Assembly (NCBI RefSeq): GCF_001509475.1
Contig: NZ_LLZG01000074.1
Coordinates: 1 to 15,134 of the forward strand
Length of the DNA: 15,134 bases
DNA from: Streptomyces regalis
GTDB lineage: Bacteria; Actinomycetota; Actinomycetes; Streptomycetales; Streptomycetaceae
Direction of reading: 5' to 3'
Under the pieces are notes generated by a model, which was not told the origin of the DNA, ran no database searches, and worked only from the letters and a program-made list of their open reading frames with translations. The position numbers were made by a program, and so were the translations under genes. Each line of letters starts with the position of its first letter. Within the stretch, counting starts at the first letter, position 1. Shown here in pieces: positions 6,194-13,972 of the stretch.

Positions 6194-9100
6194 TGCTGGC
6201 TCCCGTCGGAACGCTCACTGCCGTGCGGAGGCGGCTGCGCCGGGTCGTACGTGGCGTCGTCGTAACCCTGCTGGTACGTCTGGTCGTACGACGTGTCGTA
6301 GGACCCCTCATACGCCCCTGTCGAGGCCTGCCCGCCGTACGCGTACGGGTCGTACTGGCCGCCCTGATACGGATCCGCCTGGTATGTCTGGTCGTAGGCA
6401 CCGCCCGCCGGGTACTGCTGGCCGCCCTCGTACTGCTCGCCTCCGTAGCTGCCGTACTCGGCGCCCGCGTAACTGGGCGTGTCCCTCCCCCAGGCTCGAG
6501 CGTCCTCGCCCGGGGGCGCCCCCATGCCGTAGGACTGCTGCTGCGGAATTGCCGCAGCCGGCGGCTCCGTGGGAGGAGCCGGGAACTCGCTGCCCTGACC
6601 GGCCTCTTCGGACTCGGCCTCGGCCTGGGCCCGCAGCCGACGGGCCCGCCGGCCCTCGCCGGCCATGGCCTCGGCCGGGACGGCGGGCTCCTCGGGCAGG
6701 TCGTCGTCGACGTCGCGGCGACGTCCCGGAAGGGCCATCACGACGAGGACGAGCGCGAGGAAGCCCTGGGCCCACAGCCACGCTGTGTGGCCGATCGGGT
6801 CGTCGTAGGTGACGTCCAGCCTGCCGCCGCCTGCCGGGAGCTCGAAGCCCTGGGCCCAGCCGTCGACCGTGGTCGGGGTGAGCGGCTTGCCGTCGAGGGT
6901 GGCCGTCCAGCCGTCGTCGGCACTGTCGGCGAGGCGCAGGACACGCCCTTCGGAGCCACTCGGAATCGTGGTGTGGATCTCGACGGGCCCCGCGGCGACG
7001 GGCTGAGGCTCGGTGGAGCCGGAGCCGGACCCGGACCTGGCGACGACGGCCGCCCGTGACACCTGCCGGTCGACCCGCCACAACGCGCTGCCGTTCTGCT
7101 CGCTCAGCCGCGACAGCCCGGGCGTGGCGTCCAGCACGCGCGCGACCTCGCGGGGCGCGCCCTTGTGGACGAGGACGTACCGCACCGCGAACGCGCCCAG
7201 TTGGTCGGCCTGGTCGGCGCCGGAGCCGGCGACGAGGTTGGCGACGATCTTGTCCAGCGTGGCGTTCTCCCCGTCCTCGGCGGCGAGTTCGGCGTCGCCG
7301 AGGCGGGCGCCGGAGCCGCGGACGAGCATGTAGCCGACGTGGGCCGGGGAGTCGCTGTCGAGGACGAGGGTGCGGGCCTGGTCGCGGGTGTTGCTCTCCT
7401 CGGCGACGAACGCGGGCACCTGCACGGGGTCGCGCCGCTCCAGCGGTCCGTCGGCGCCGCGGATCATCCAGCCGGCTGCGACGAGCAGCGGGCCGGCGGC
7501 CGCGGCGAAGGCGATCAGCGCGGCGACCGGCTGGCGCCAGCCGAAGCTCTGCTCGGCCACACGCGAGCGTGCCCCGTCGGCGCCGAGCAGGGCGGCGGCC
7601 AGGAGGGAGATGCCGTAGACGAGGGTCGCGGGGCCGGACCATGTGGAGCTGTTGGAACGGACCGCGAAGAGGAGGCCCACCAGGGCGACCGCCCACGCCG
7701 TCCAGATTCCGAACTGGCGCTCGGAGCGCATCAGGGCGGCCAGCGCGGCCAGCACGACGCCGATGAGCATCAGCCCGTGGACGGTGCCGGGCCCGCCGGG
7801 ACTGCCGCCGAGCAGGTCCAGGGCGGACGCGGCGGAGGCGCCGTACTGCAGACCGGCCTCCTGGAAGAAGCCGAACGGAAGCAGCGACAGCGACCAGGGC
7901 GCGAGAACCAGCAGGGGCACGCCGAGCTGGGCCAGGAAGCGCAGTCCGTACGCGGTGATGTCGGTGCGCCGCACCGCGAGCAGCCCGAGTCCGAGGAGCA
8001 GCGCGATCGGCCACACGATCGGCGTGAAGGCCGTGGTGATCGTCAGCAGCAGTGCGTACGCCCAGGTCGCGCGCCAACTGCCGCGCGCGCCGGAGCTGTC
8101 CGCCAGGCCGCTGGCCGCGATTCCCGCGCGCGCGACGAGCGGCAGCAGGACGGCGAGTACGGCGGTGCCGATGCGGCCGTCGGCAAGGGCGCCGGCGGCG
8201 GCGGGCAGGAAGGCGTAGACGACGGCCGCCCACGCGCGCAGGAGGCGCGACTCGACGAGCGGGCGGGAGACGAAGTAGGCGGTGAGTCCGGCCAGCGGCA
8301 CCGAGCAGACGAGCAGGACGGTGACCGCGAGCCCGGTCGAGCCCAGCAGTGCGGAGGCGAGCATGGCCACGATCGCCAGATACGGCGGTGCGGACGGTGT
8401 GCCGCCGACGCCCACCGGGTGCCAGGCATCCAGGTAACGCGACCACAGCTCACCGGCGTCGGCCGGAGCAGGCAGCAAGGCGCCACCGGCGAGCGCACCG
8501 CCGCCGAGCAGTTCCCGGCAGGCGATCAGCGACACGAACAGCAGTACGAGGAAGAGCACCGGGCCGGGCTTGCGGGCGATGCGCTTGATGCGGGCGAACT
8601 GCTCTATCTCGAGGAAGTCGGCGTCGTCGCCGCCCGGCCCGGACTCGATCGCGCCGCCGTGCCGTCCCGCGCCGGCGGCCACCTCGGGGTCGGAGCGGCC
8701 GACGAGGCTGCTCGCGACCTGCTCGACGGTGGCTCGCACGGTCGCGCCGGGCGGCGGGAACAGCGCCCGCAGCTCGCCCTTGTCGACGACGGGGTTCCCG
8801 CGCCTGCGCCGCCCGGCGATGATCCGCTCGGGGCGCAGCAGTGTGCCCATGAGACCGCGGATCTCGTCGAGGGCCTGGCCCGGGACCTTGCCCACGAGGT
8901 AGGCCAGGGTCCGCAGGACGGTGCCGAGCACGATCCGCAGCAGCACCCAGGGCAGCACGGCCGTGCGTGTGTTGACCAGCAGGGTGTAGGCGGCGCCCGC
9001 CTTGTCGACCTTGTGCGGGGAGGCGGCGGTGCGGCCCACGCAGTCGACGGTGCGGCGCTCGCGGGAGGATGCCTCGGCGTGTCGTACGACTGCCTCGGGG

Positions 9101-9909
9101 GCGACGAGGACGCGGTGGCCGGCGGCCGTGGCGCGCCAGCACAGGTCGACGTCGTCGCGCATCAGGGGCAGCCGTCGGTCGAAGCCGCCGAGCTGTTCGA
9201 AGATGTCGCGCCGGATCAGCATGCCGGCGGTGGACACGGACAGCACGGGCCGGACGTGGTCGTGCTGGCCCTGGTCCTGTTCGCGGCGGTCGAGGCCGGT
9301 CCAGCGGCGGCCGGAGTGGGCGATGGTGACGCCGACCTCGAGGAGCTGCCGGCGGTCGTACCAGCCGCGCAGCTTGGGGCCCACGACGGCGACGTCGTCA
9401 CGCCCCAGCTCGTACTCGTTCTCCACGACGCGCAGCAGCTGGGCCAGGGCGTCGGGTTCGGGGGCGCAGTCGTCGTGCAGGAGCCACAGCCACTGCACCG
9501 GTTCCCCGTGGGGGAGTTCGGGCATGTCGTAGGCGTCGTCGCGCCACGTGCGCGTGACGGGGTCCCAGCCGCTCGGCCGCTTCAGATAGGTCAGCTCGTC
9601 CGGGGTGAGGACGGGGGCGGTGCGGTTGGCCTCCTCGACGGCCTGGCCGAATCCGGTGCGCCGGGCAAGGTGCAGTACGCGATCGTCGCCGAGGGCGGCG
9701 GTGACCAGCTGCGCGGACTGGTCCGCGCTGCCGGTGTCGGCGGCCATGGCGAACTGGACGGGGCGCTCCTGGCCGAGCAGCCCGGCGAGCGCGTCGGGCA
9801 GCCAGCGGGCGCCGTCGTGGGAGACGAGCACCGCGGTCACCACATGACGCGGAAACTCAGGTGTGGCAGCGATGTCTTGCTGGGCTGCCGTGTGGCTGTG
9901 CACGGACAT
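6190..9909 (-). CDS. Large membrane family-2 glycosyltransferase
   Basis: This 1239-residue protein has a cytoplasmic GT-A family-2 domain at about 20-290. It contains VVTAVLVSHDG at the start, the nucleotide/metal motif LLHDDCAPEPDAL (DD at 146-147) and a C-terminal acidic motif, MRDDVDLCWRATAAGH (250-265). Amphipathic and charged linkers follow (340-450). A multi-spanning membrane region runs from about 450 to 830. An extracytoplasmic domain comes next, then a last membrane span near 1040-1060. The cytoplasmic tail (1123-1239) is rich in Tyr/Gly/Gln with 18 Tyr. ATG 9909 was chosen although only a weak GGGG lies upstream. Sugar donor and acceptor cannot be told from sequence; an envelope polysaccharide or lipid-linked glycan is likely. 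It forms a two-gene unit with the DUF5719 gene. Confidence 0.9.
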   Translation of the reverse strand: MSVHSHTAAQQDIAATPEFPRHVVTAVLVSHDGARWLPDALAGLLGQERPVQFAMAADTGSADQSAQLVTAALGDDRVLHLARRTGFGQAVEEANRTAPVLTPDELTYLKRPSGWDPVTRTWRDDAYDMPELPHGEPVQWLWLLHDDCAPEPDALAQLLRVVENEYELGRDDVAVVGPKLRGWYDRRQLLEVGVTIAHSGRRWTGLDRREQDQGQHDHVRPVLSVSTAGMLIRRDIFEQLGGFDRRLPLMRDDVDLCWRATAAGHRVLVAPEAVVRHAEASSRERRTVDCVGRTAASPHKVDKAGAAYTLLVNTRTAVLPWVLLRIVLGTVLRTLAYLVGKVPGQALDEIRGLMGTLLRPERIIAGRRRRGNPVVDKGELRALFPPPGATVRATVEQVASSLVGRSDPEVAAGAGRHGGAIESGPGGDDADFLEIEQFARIKRIARKPGPVLFLVLLFVSLIACRELLGGGALAGGALLPAPADAGELWSRYLDAWHPVGVGGTPSAPPYLAIVAMLASALLGSTGLAVTVLLVCSVPLAGLTAYFVSRPLVESRLLRAWAAVVYAFLPAAAGALADGRIGTAVLAVLLPLVARAGIAASGLADSSGARGSWRATWAYALLLTITTAFTPIVWPIALLLGLGLLAVRRTDITAYGLRFLAQLGVPLLVLAPWSLSLLPFGFFQEAGLQYGASAASALDLLGGSPGGPGTVHGLMLIGVVLAALAALMRSERQFGIWTAWAVALVGLLFAVRSNSSTWSGPATLVYGISLLAAALLGADGARSRVAEQSFGWRQPVAALIAFAAAAGPLLVAAGWMIRGADGPLERRDPVQVPAFVAEESNTRDQARTLVLDSDSPAHVGYMLVRGSGARLGDAELAAEDGENATLDKIVANLVAGSGADQADQLGAFAVRYVLVHKGAPREVARVLDATPGLSRLSEQNGSALWRVDRQVSRAAVVARSGSGSGSTEPQPVAAGPVEIHTTIPSGSEGRVLRLADSADDGWTATLDGKPLTPTTVDGWAQGFELPAGGGRLDVTYDDPIGHTAWLWAQGFLALVLVVMALPGRRRDVDDDLPEEPAVPAEAMAGEGRRARRLRAQAEAESEEAGQGSEFPAPPTEPPAAAIPQQQSYGMGAPPGEDARAWGRDTPSYAGAEYGSYGGEQYEGGQQYPAGGAYDQTYQADPYQGGQYDPYAYGGQASTGAYEGSYDTSYDQTYQQGYDDATYDPAQPPPHGSERSDGSQQ

Positions 9910-9990
9910 CGAGGTACGGGCCCCGGTTCGGTGGACTGCGGTGGACGCCTGTGCCCCGAGGGGGCAGCCGGGCGTCTCGGACGAGCGACC

Positions 9991-9996
9991 ACACTA
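9991..9996 (-). promoter_or_regulatory. Possible -10 for the glycosyltransferase/DUF5719 operon
   Basis: TAGTGT on the minus strand fits TANNNT and lies about 80 nt upstream of the glycosyltransferase start, in the 195-bp gap after whiB. No clear -35 accompanies it. Downstream in the leader is a TGCCCC/GGGGCA mini-hairpin near 9954-9967. It is a weak call. Read-through from whiB is the alternative. Confidence 0.3.
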
Positions 9997-10104
9997 TCGG
10001 CTAGGCATGACGGCGGCCCGCCGCCTGTGGATAACCACGGACGACGGGCCGTTCAAGACGTGTTTCGAGACGTATGCACGCGTGGATGCGGCCGGGGAGG
10101 CCGC

Positions 10105-10368
10105 TCAGACCGCCGCCTTCTTCAGTCGGCGGCGCTCACGCTCGGACAGGCCGCCCCAGATCCCGAAGCGCTCGTCGTTGGCGAGGGCGTACTCGAGGCA
10201 CTCGGAGCGGACCTCACAGGCGAGGCAGACCTTCTTGGCCTCGCGGGTGGAGCCGCCCTTCTCGGGGAAGAAGGACTCGGGGTCGGTCTGGGCGCACAGC
10301 GCGCGCTCCTGCCAGCCGAGTTCCTCGTCCGCGTCGTCGACCAGCAGTTGCTGCACCAGCTCGGTCAT
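10105..10368 (-). CDS. whiB: WhiB, iron-sulfur sporulation regulator
   Basis: The 87-residue protein has the full Wbl signature. Four cluster-ligand cysteines are at 25, 48, 51 and 57 (C...C-x2-C-x5-C), the turn is GIWGG (69-73), and the basic C-terminus is RERRRLKKAAV. Length and sequence fit the sporulation protein WhiB itself (WhiB2 in mycobacteria) rather than WhiD or WblA. In Streptomyces, WhiB carries a [4Fe-4S] cluster and acts with WhiA to stop aerial growth and start sporulation septation (established knowledge). The ATG at 10368 has a strong GAGGGG five bases upstream. The location between the envelope glycosyltransferase and F420 genes is conserved in other actinobacteria. Confidence 0.96.
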   Translation of the reverse strand: MTELVQQLLVDDADEELGWQERALCAQTDPESFFPEKGGSTREAKKVCLACEVRSECLEYALANDERFGIWGGLSERERRRLKKAAV

Positions 10369-10441
10369 GTGCGCCCCTCGTCTGTCTTTCGCGTCCCCGT
10401 GATGTAGCCGTTACCGATTTCGGCTGAACGACACGAGTGAA

Positions 10442-10471
10442 ATTACAAGTGTGCTGCTCCGGGCGAGTCAA
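10442..10471 (-). promoter_or_regulatory. whiB promoter
   Basis: On the minus strand TTGACT (10466-10471) and TGTAAT (10442-10447) form a good -35/-10 pair with an 18-bp spacer, giving a 5' leader of about 65 nt before whiB. The leader region contains one GACAC pentamer (plus strand, near 10430), the core reported for WhiA/WhiB binding. A five-base word occurs often by chance. whiB is known to have more than one promoter in S. coelicolor; a second was not located. Confidence 0.6.
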
Positions 10472-10656
10472 GCCGAGATCTGCTATTGAGCCCCTTATTC
10501 ACTCTGCGGAACCAAGGCCTAGCGGAAAGTGTTCAAATCGTCCTAAACCTTGACAAGCAGACGAGGCCCGGGAGGGTATCCAGCCCCGCGCAGAGCTTGT
10601 ACGGAAAAGGACGCCCAGAAGTTCGATCTCGTTGCACACACACGCAGAAGCGAACC

Positions 10657-10683
10657 GGATCACAGTCGGATCACAGGATCACA
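10657..10683. repeat. Triple GGATCACA direct repeat between whiB and the cysteine leader
   Basis: GGATCACA occurs at 10657-10664, 10668-10675 and 10676-10683, with start-to-start spacings of 11 and 8 bp. A CACAAC/GTTGTG inverted repeat (10680-10685 and 10701-10706) overlaps its right edge. The cluster lies in the otherwise gene-free stretch 10369-10773, roughly 90 bp upstream of the leader ORF. It could be an iterated binding site for a regulator of the rightward genes. No promoter hexamers were convincing near it. Confidence 0.6.
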
Positions 10684-10773
10684 ACGGCGCCGCGCGCCCG
10701 GTTGTGCGCCATGTGTCCCGGTCGCCCCATGAACAAACCTTTCGCCACACAGATGAACCGGATGAGGTGAAAC

Positions 10774-10929
10774 ATGTCCCACCCAAGGGGCGTCGAGTTG
10801 ACAGCCGAGGTGCAAACCGCTGTCCTTGTGGGCATGCTCGCGAACTTGGCACTCACCTCGACCCGCACCGCCGGGTCCCTCGGTGCTGCCCACGTTCGCT
10901 GTAGCTGTTGTTGCTGTTCCAGCTGTTGA
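10774..10929 (+). CDS. Polycysteine leader peptide upstream of cysteine dioxygenase
   Basis: A 51-codon ORF starts at ATG 10774 behind AGGTG (10765-10769) and stops at TGA 10927-10929. Its last nine codons read C-S-C-C-C-C-S-S-C, six Cys in nine, after a run of 42 codons without any. The next gene, 98 bp downstream, is a cysteine dioxygenase. A short ORF ending in codons for the substrate of the next enzyme is the hallmark of amino-acid-responsive leader peptides. Polycysteine leaders acting as cysteine-responsive attenuators are known in mycobacteria. The first half (VLVGMLANLAL) is hydrophobic; an internal ATG at 10834 could give a shorter form. The peptide itself probably has no function beyond being translated. 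Confidence 0.75.
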   Translation: MSHPRGVELTAEVQTAVLVGMLANLALTSTRTAGSLGAAHVRCSCCCCSSC

Positions 10930-10957
10930 GCCCCACCTGCTCCACCTGCTCCAGCTG
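10903..10957 (+). promoter_or_regulatory. Mutually exclusive hairpins over the Cys codons
   Basis: CAGCT at 10920-10924 can pair upstream with AGCTG (10903-10907), inside the Cys run. Alternatively CAGCTG-TT-GAGC (10920-10931) can pair downstream with GCTC-CAGCTG (10948-10957), giving 10 bp with a TT bulge. The two folds cannot coexist. A ribosome stalled on the Cys codons would block both, and one paused at the stop codon would block the first and at least part of the second. A compact GGCCG-GGT-CGGCC stem (10959-10971) follows, without a U tract. Confidence 0.45.
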
Positions 10958-10986
10958 TAGGCCGGGTCGGCCGCGACTCGGCTTCC

Positions 10987-11016
10987 GTTCCCTCTGACCT
11001 CCCTTCACTGAGGAAC
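10987..11016 (+). promoter_or_regulatory. Stem able to sequester the cysteine dioxygenase ribosome binding site
   Basis: GTTCCCTC (10987-10994) can pair with GAGGAAC (11010-11016) over 7 bp with one bulged C. An alternative is CCTC (10998-11001) with GAGG (11010-11013). GAGGAA is the only plausible ribosome binding site for the ATG at 11028. Either fold would limit initiation unless it is opened, for instance by a ribosome arriving from the leader ORF. Confidence 0.4.
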
Positions 11017-11027
11017 CACCGCACCCC

Positions 11028-11537
11028 ATGAACAGCGACAGCGACCTCCAGATCGCCGGCGACATCCTCGAAGTCCCGCACCTCCTCCAGGCTCCGCGCG
11101 AGCACCCGGCCACCGTCGCCGAGTTCGCCGGCCTGGCCCGTTCCATCGCCGCCGAACGCTCCCAGTGGGAGCACCTCGTCCGGTATGACGCCACCACGCG
11201 CTGGTACCACCGGCTGCGCACGGGCCCCGGCTACGAGGTGTGGCTGCTGTCCTGGGTGCCCGGACAGGGCAGCGGACTGCATGACCACGGCCGGTCCTCC
11301 GGCGTCCTGACCGTCCTGGACGGCACGCTGACCGAGCGCACGGAGCGCGGCACGCGCGTGTTGACGGCGGGCGCGCAGCGCGTGTTCGCGCCGGGGTACA
11401 CGCACGAGGTCGTCAACGACGCGCTGGAGCCTGCGGTGAGCCTGCACGTGTACTACCCGGGCCTGACCGAGATGCCGATGCACACCTCCCGGGCCGCCTG
11501 CGAGGCTCGTATCGAGCCGAGTCCGGTGACTGCCTGA
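11028..11537 (+). CDS. Cysteine dioxygenase type I family protein (cupin)
   Basis: The 169-residue cupin belongs to the thiol dioxygenase family, which oxidises L-cysteine to cysteine sulfinate with non-haem iron. Cupin motif 1 is GSGLHDHGRSSGVLTVLDG (81-99), with iron ligands His85 and His87. Motif 2 is APGYTHEVVND (121-131), with the third ligand His126. The TTR triplet (56-58) sits where substrate-carboxylate-binding Arg60 of mammalian CDO is expected, favouring cysteine over 3-mercaptopropionate. The position of the CDO cysteine that crosslinks to tyrosine is a glycine (Gly92), as in many bacterial enzymes. The start at 11028 follows GAGGAA at a slightly long 12 nt. The polycysteine leader ORF upstream supports cysteine as substrate. 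It is followed 34 bp later by fbiA. Confidence 0.88.
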   Translation: MNSDSDLQIAGDILEVPHLLQAPREHPATVAEFAGLARSIAAERSQWEHLVRYDATTRWYHRLRTGPGYEVWLLSWVPGQGSGLHDHGRSSGVLTVLDGTLTERTERGTRVLTAGAQRVFAPGYTHEVVNDALEPAVSLHVYYPGLTEMPMHTSRAACEARIEPSPVTA

Positions 11538-11571
11538 CCTGTTGTCGTACCCGCCTGCAAGACTTGCTCCC

Positions 11572-12531
11572 ATGCGCATTGTGGTTCTGGCAGGCGGCAT
11601 CGGTGGTGCCCGGTTCCTGCGCGGTCTGAAGCAGGCCGTGCCGGACGCGGACATCACAGTCATCGGCAACACCGGGGACGACATCCACCTCTTCGGGCTG
11701 AAGGTCTGCCCGGACCTCGACACGGTGATGTACACGCTCGGCGGCGGCATCAACGAGGAGCAGGGCTGGGGCCGGGCCGACGAGACATTCCATCTCAAGC
11801 AGGAGCTCGCGGCGTACGGCGTGGGGCCGGAGTGGTTCGGGCTCGGCGACCGGGACTTCGCCACGCACATCGTGCGGACGCAGATGATCGGCGCCGGATA
11901 TCCGCTCAGCGCGGTGACCGAGGCGCTGTGCGACCGCTGGAAGCCGGGAGTCCGTCTCATCCCCATGACCGACGACCGCGTCGAGACGCATGTCGCGGTC
12001 GAGGTGGACGGCGAACGCAGGGCGGTTCACTTCCAGGAGTACTGGGTGCGGCTGCGGGCCTCGGTGCCGGCGGAGGCGATCGTGCCGGTCGGCGCGGAGC
12101 AGGCAAAGCCGGCGCCGGGTGTGCTGGAGGCCGTCGCCGCGGCGGACGTCGTCCTCTTCCCGCCGTCCAACCCGGTCGTCTCGGTCGGCACGATCCTCGC
12201 CGTGCCCGGCATCCGCGAGGCGATCGCCGACGCCGGGGTGCCGGTGGTGGGCCTGTCCCCCATCGTCGGGGACGCGCCCGTGCGCGGGATGGCCGACAAG
12301 GTGCTCGCGGCGGTCGGCGTGGAGTCGACGGCCGCGGCGGTCGCCGAGCACTACGGCTCGGGACTGCTCGACGGCTGGCTCGTCGACACCGTCGACGAGG
12401 GTGCCGTGGAGCGGGTCGAGGCGGCCGGGATCCGCTGCCGGGCCGTACCGCTGATGATGACCGACGTCGACGCGGCCGCGCAGATGGCCCGGGAAGCGCT
12501 GGCACTGGCGGAGGAGGTGCGGGGGGCTTGA
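11572..12531 (+). CDS. fbiA: 2-phospho-L-lactate/PEP transferase (FbiA/CofD)
   Basis: The enzyme transfers the phospho-lactyl or phosphoenolpyruvyl moiety from its GDP-linked form to the deazaflavin Fo, giving (dehydro-)F420-0. The 319-residue product shows the family blocks. These are the glycine-rich N-terminus [10 protein letters not shown] (7-16), NTGDD (33-37), CPDLDT (46-51), [10 protein letters not shown] (197-206) and [15 protein letters not shown] (229-243). The start was set at ATG 11572 because the conserved MRIVVLAGG begins there; a start at 11542 would add ten residues not typical of the family. No ribosome binding site precedes 11572, so it may be leaderless or read from the dioxygenase transcript. 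It overlaps fbiB by 4 bp. Confidence 0.95.
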   Translation: MRIVVLAGGIGGARFLRGLKQAVPDADITVIGNTGDDIHLFGLKVCPDLDTVMYTLGGGINEEQGWGRADETFHLKQELAAYGVGPEWFGLGDRDFATHIVRTQMIGAGYPLSAVTEALCDRWKPGVRLIPMTDDRVETHVAVEVDGERRAVHFQEYWVRLRASVPAEAIVPVGAEQAKPAPGVLEAVAAADVVLFPPSNPVVSVGTILAVPGIREAIADAGVPVVGLSPIVGDAPVRGMADKVLAAVGVESTAAAVAEHYGSGLLDGWLVDTVDEGAVERVEAAGIRCRAVPLMMTDVDAAAQMAREALALAEEVRGA

Positions 12532-13838
12532 GCGAGGTGTCTGCCGACGGCTACCGGGTCTGGGCCGTGTCCGGGATTCCCGAGGTCCAGCGGGGCGACG
12601 ACCTCGCGAAGCTGATCGCCGCCGCCGAACCCGGGCTGGTCGACGGGGATGTCCTCCTCGTCACCTCGAAGATCGTGTCCAAGGCGGAGGGGCGCATGGT
12701 CGAGGCGGTCGACCGGGAGGCCGCGATCGATGCGGAGACCGTACGGGTCGTGGCTCGTCGCGGCGCCCTCCGTATCGTCGAGAACCGGCAGGGGCTCGTG
12801 ATGGCCGCCGCCGGCGTCGACGCCTCCAACACCCCCGCCGGGACCGTGCTGTTGCTGCCCGAGGATCCGGACGCGTCCGCGCGGGCGATCCGGGACGGGC
12901 TGCGGGATGCCCTCGGCGTCGACGTCGGGGTCGTCGTCACCGACACCTTCGGGCGGCCCTGGCGCTCCGGGCTCACGGACGTGGCCATCGGCGCCGCGGG
13001 CGTGCGCGTGCTCGACGACCTGCGCGGCGGCACGGACGCGTACGGCAATCCGCTCAGCGCGACCGTCGTGGCGACGGCGGACGAACTCGCCGCCGCCGGT
13101 GACCTGGTGAAGGGCAAGGCCGCCGGGCTGCCCGTCGCTGTCGTGCGCGGGCTGGCGCACACGGTCGCCGAGGACGACGGGGAGGGGGCGCGGGCCCTGG
13201 TGCGCGGCGCGCGGGACGACATGTTCCGGCTGGGGACGTCGGAGGCCGTACGAGAGGCGGTCACCCAGCGGCGTACCGTACGGACCTTCACGGACGAGCC
13301 CGTCGACGCCGGGGCCGTGCGGCGGGCGGTCGCGGCGGCCGTGACGGCGCCGGCGCCGCATCACACGACGCCCTGGCGGTTCGTGCTCCTGGAGTCGGCG
13401 GAGTCGCGGACGCGGCTGCTCGACGCGATGCGCGACGCCTGGGTCGCCGATCTGCGGCGGGACGGCAAGAGCGAGGAGTCCATCGCCAAGCGGGTGCGCC
13501 GCGGGGATGTGCTGCGGAACGCGCCGTATCTGGTGGTGCCCTGCCTGGTCATGGACGGGTCGCACACGTATGGCGACGCGCGGCGGGACGGGGCCGAGCG
13601 GGAGATGTTCGTCGTCGCCACCGGTGCCGGGGTGCAGAACTTCCTGGTCGCCCTGGCCGGGGAGCGGCTGGGCTCGGCGTGGGTGTCCTCGACCATGTTC
13701 TGCCGGGATGTGGTGCGGGAGGTGCTCGGACTGCCGGAGGACTGGGATCCGATGGGGGCGGTGGCGGTCGGTCATCCGGCGGAGGAACCACGGCCGCGGC
13801 CGGAGCGGGACGCGGGGGCTTTCATCGAGGTGCGGTGA
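12528..13838 (+). CDS. fbiB: F420:gamma-glutamyl ligase / dehydro-F420-0 reductase (FbiB)
   Basis: This is a two-domain, 436-residue protein. The N-terminal CofE domain (about 8-245) adds glutamates to F420-0. It contains [11 protein letters not shown] (46-56) and [17 protein letters not shown] (139-155). The C-terminal nitroreductase-like FMN domain (about 248-420) includes [11 protein letters not shown] (248-258), HHTTPWRF (278-285) and [11 protein letters not shown] (366-376). In mycobacterial FbiB it reduces dehydro-F420-0. The fused form is the actinobacterial type; archaeal CofE lacks the second domain. A TTG start at 12528 overlaps the fbiA stop as TTGA and has GGAGG about 12 nt upstream. 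GTG 12537 is a possible alternative. Confidence 0.94.
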   Translation: MSEVSADGYRVWAVSGIPEVQRGDDLAKLIAAAEPGLVDGDVLLVTSKIVSKAEGRMVEAVDREAAIDAETVRVVARRGALRIVENRQGLVMAAAGVDASNTPAGTVLLLPEDPDASARAIRDGLRDALGVDVGVVVTDTFGRPWRSGLTDVAIGAAGVRVLDDLRGGTDAYGNPLSATVVATADELAAAGDLVKGKAAGLPVAVVRGLAHTVAEDDGEGARALVRGARDDMFRLGTSEAVREAVTQRRTVRTFTDEPVDAGAVRRAVAAAVTAPAPHHTTPWRFVLLESAESRTRLLDAMRDAWVADLRRDGKSEESIAKRVRRGDVLRNAPYLVVPCLVMDGSHTYGDARRDGAEREMFVVATGAGVQNFLVALAGERLGSAWVSSTMFCRDVVREVLGLPEDWDPMGAVAVGHPAEEPRPRPERDAGAFIEVR

Positions 13839-13972
13839 CGCTCCGGCGGGTCGGCCGGGTGCCTGCGGGCTTGGTGCAGGGGCGCGGTACGCACCCTCGG
13901 TGCCGTGGAACCGCCTAGGCTCACTCGTAGCTCTCGTCGGTACCCAGCTCCACCTAGTTCCCGGGATTCTTC

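Noticed and set aside
7165..10407. 1080-codon plus-strand open frame opposite the glycosyltransferase and whiB
   Set aside because: It is antisense to two well-supported genes, is made of low-complexity Gly/Ala/Asp/Arg residues with no family signature, and results from GC-rich codon bias.
10549..10582. Rightward promoter TTGACA ... TATCCA
   Set aside because: TTGACA at 10550-10555 is good, but TATCCA begins 21 nt later, too far for a normal sigma-70-type spacer, and no other -10 fits.
10671..11966. 431-codon minus-strand open frame across the leader, dioxygenase and fbiA start
   Set aside because: It is antisense to recognised genes; its Gln-rich run is simply the complement of the Cys codon stretch.
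11832..12527. N-terminal extension of the fbiB frame
   Set aside because: It overlaps most of fbiA in another frame and reads as Arg/Gly-rich shadow sequence; the CofE domain begins just after 12528.
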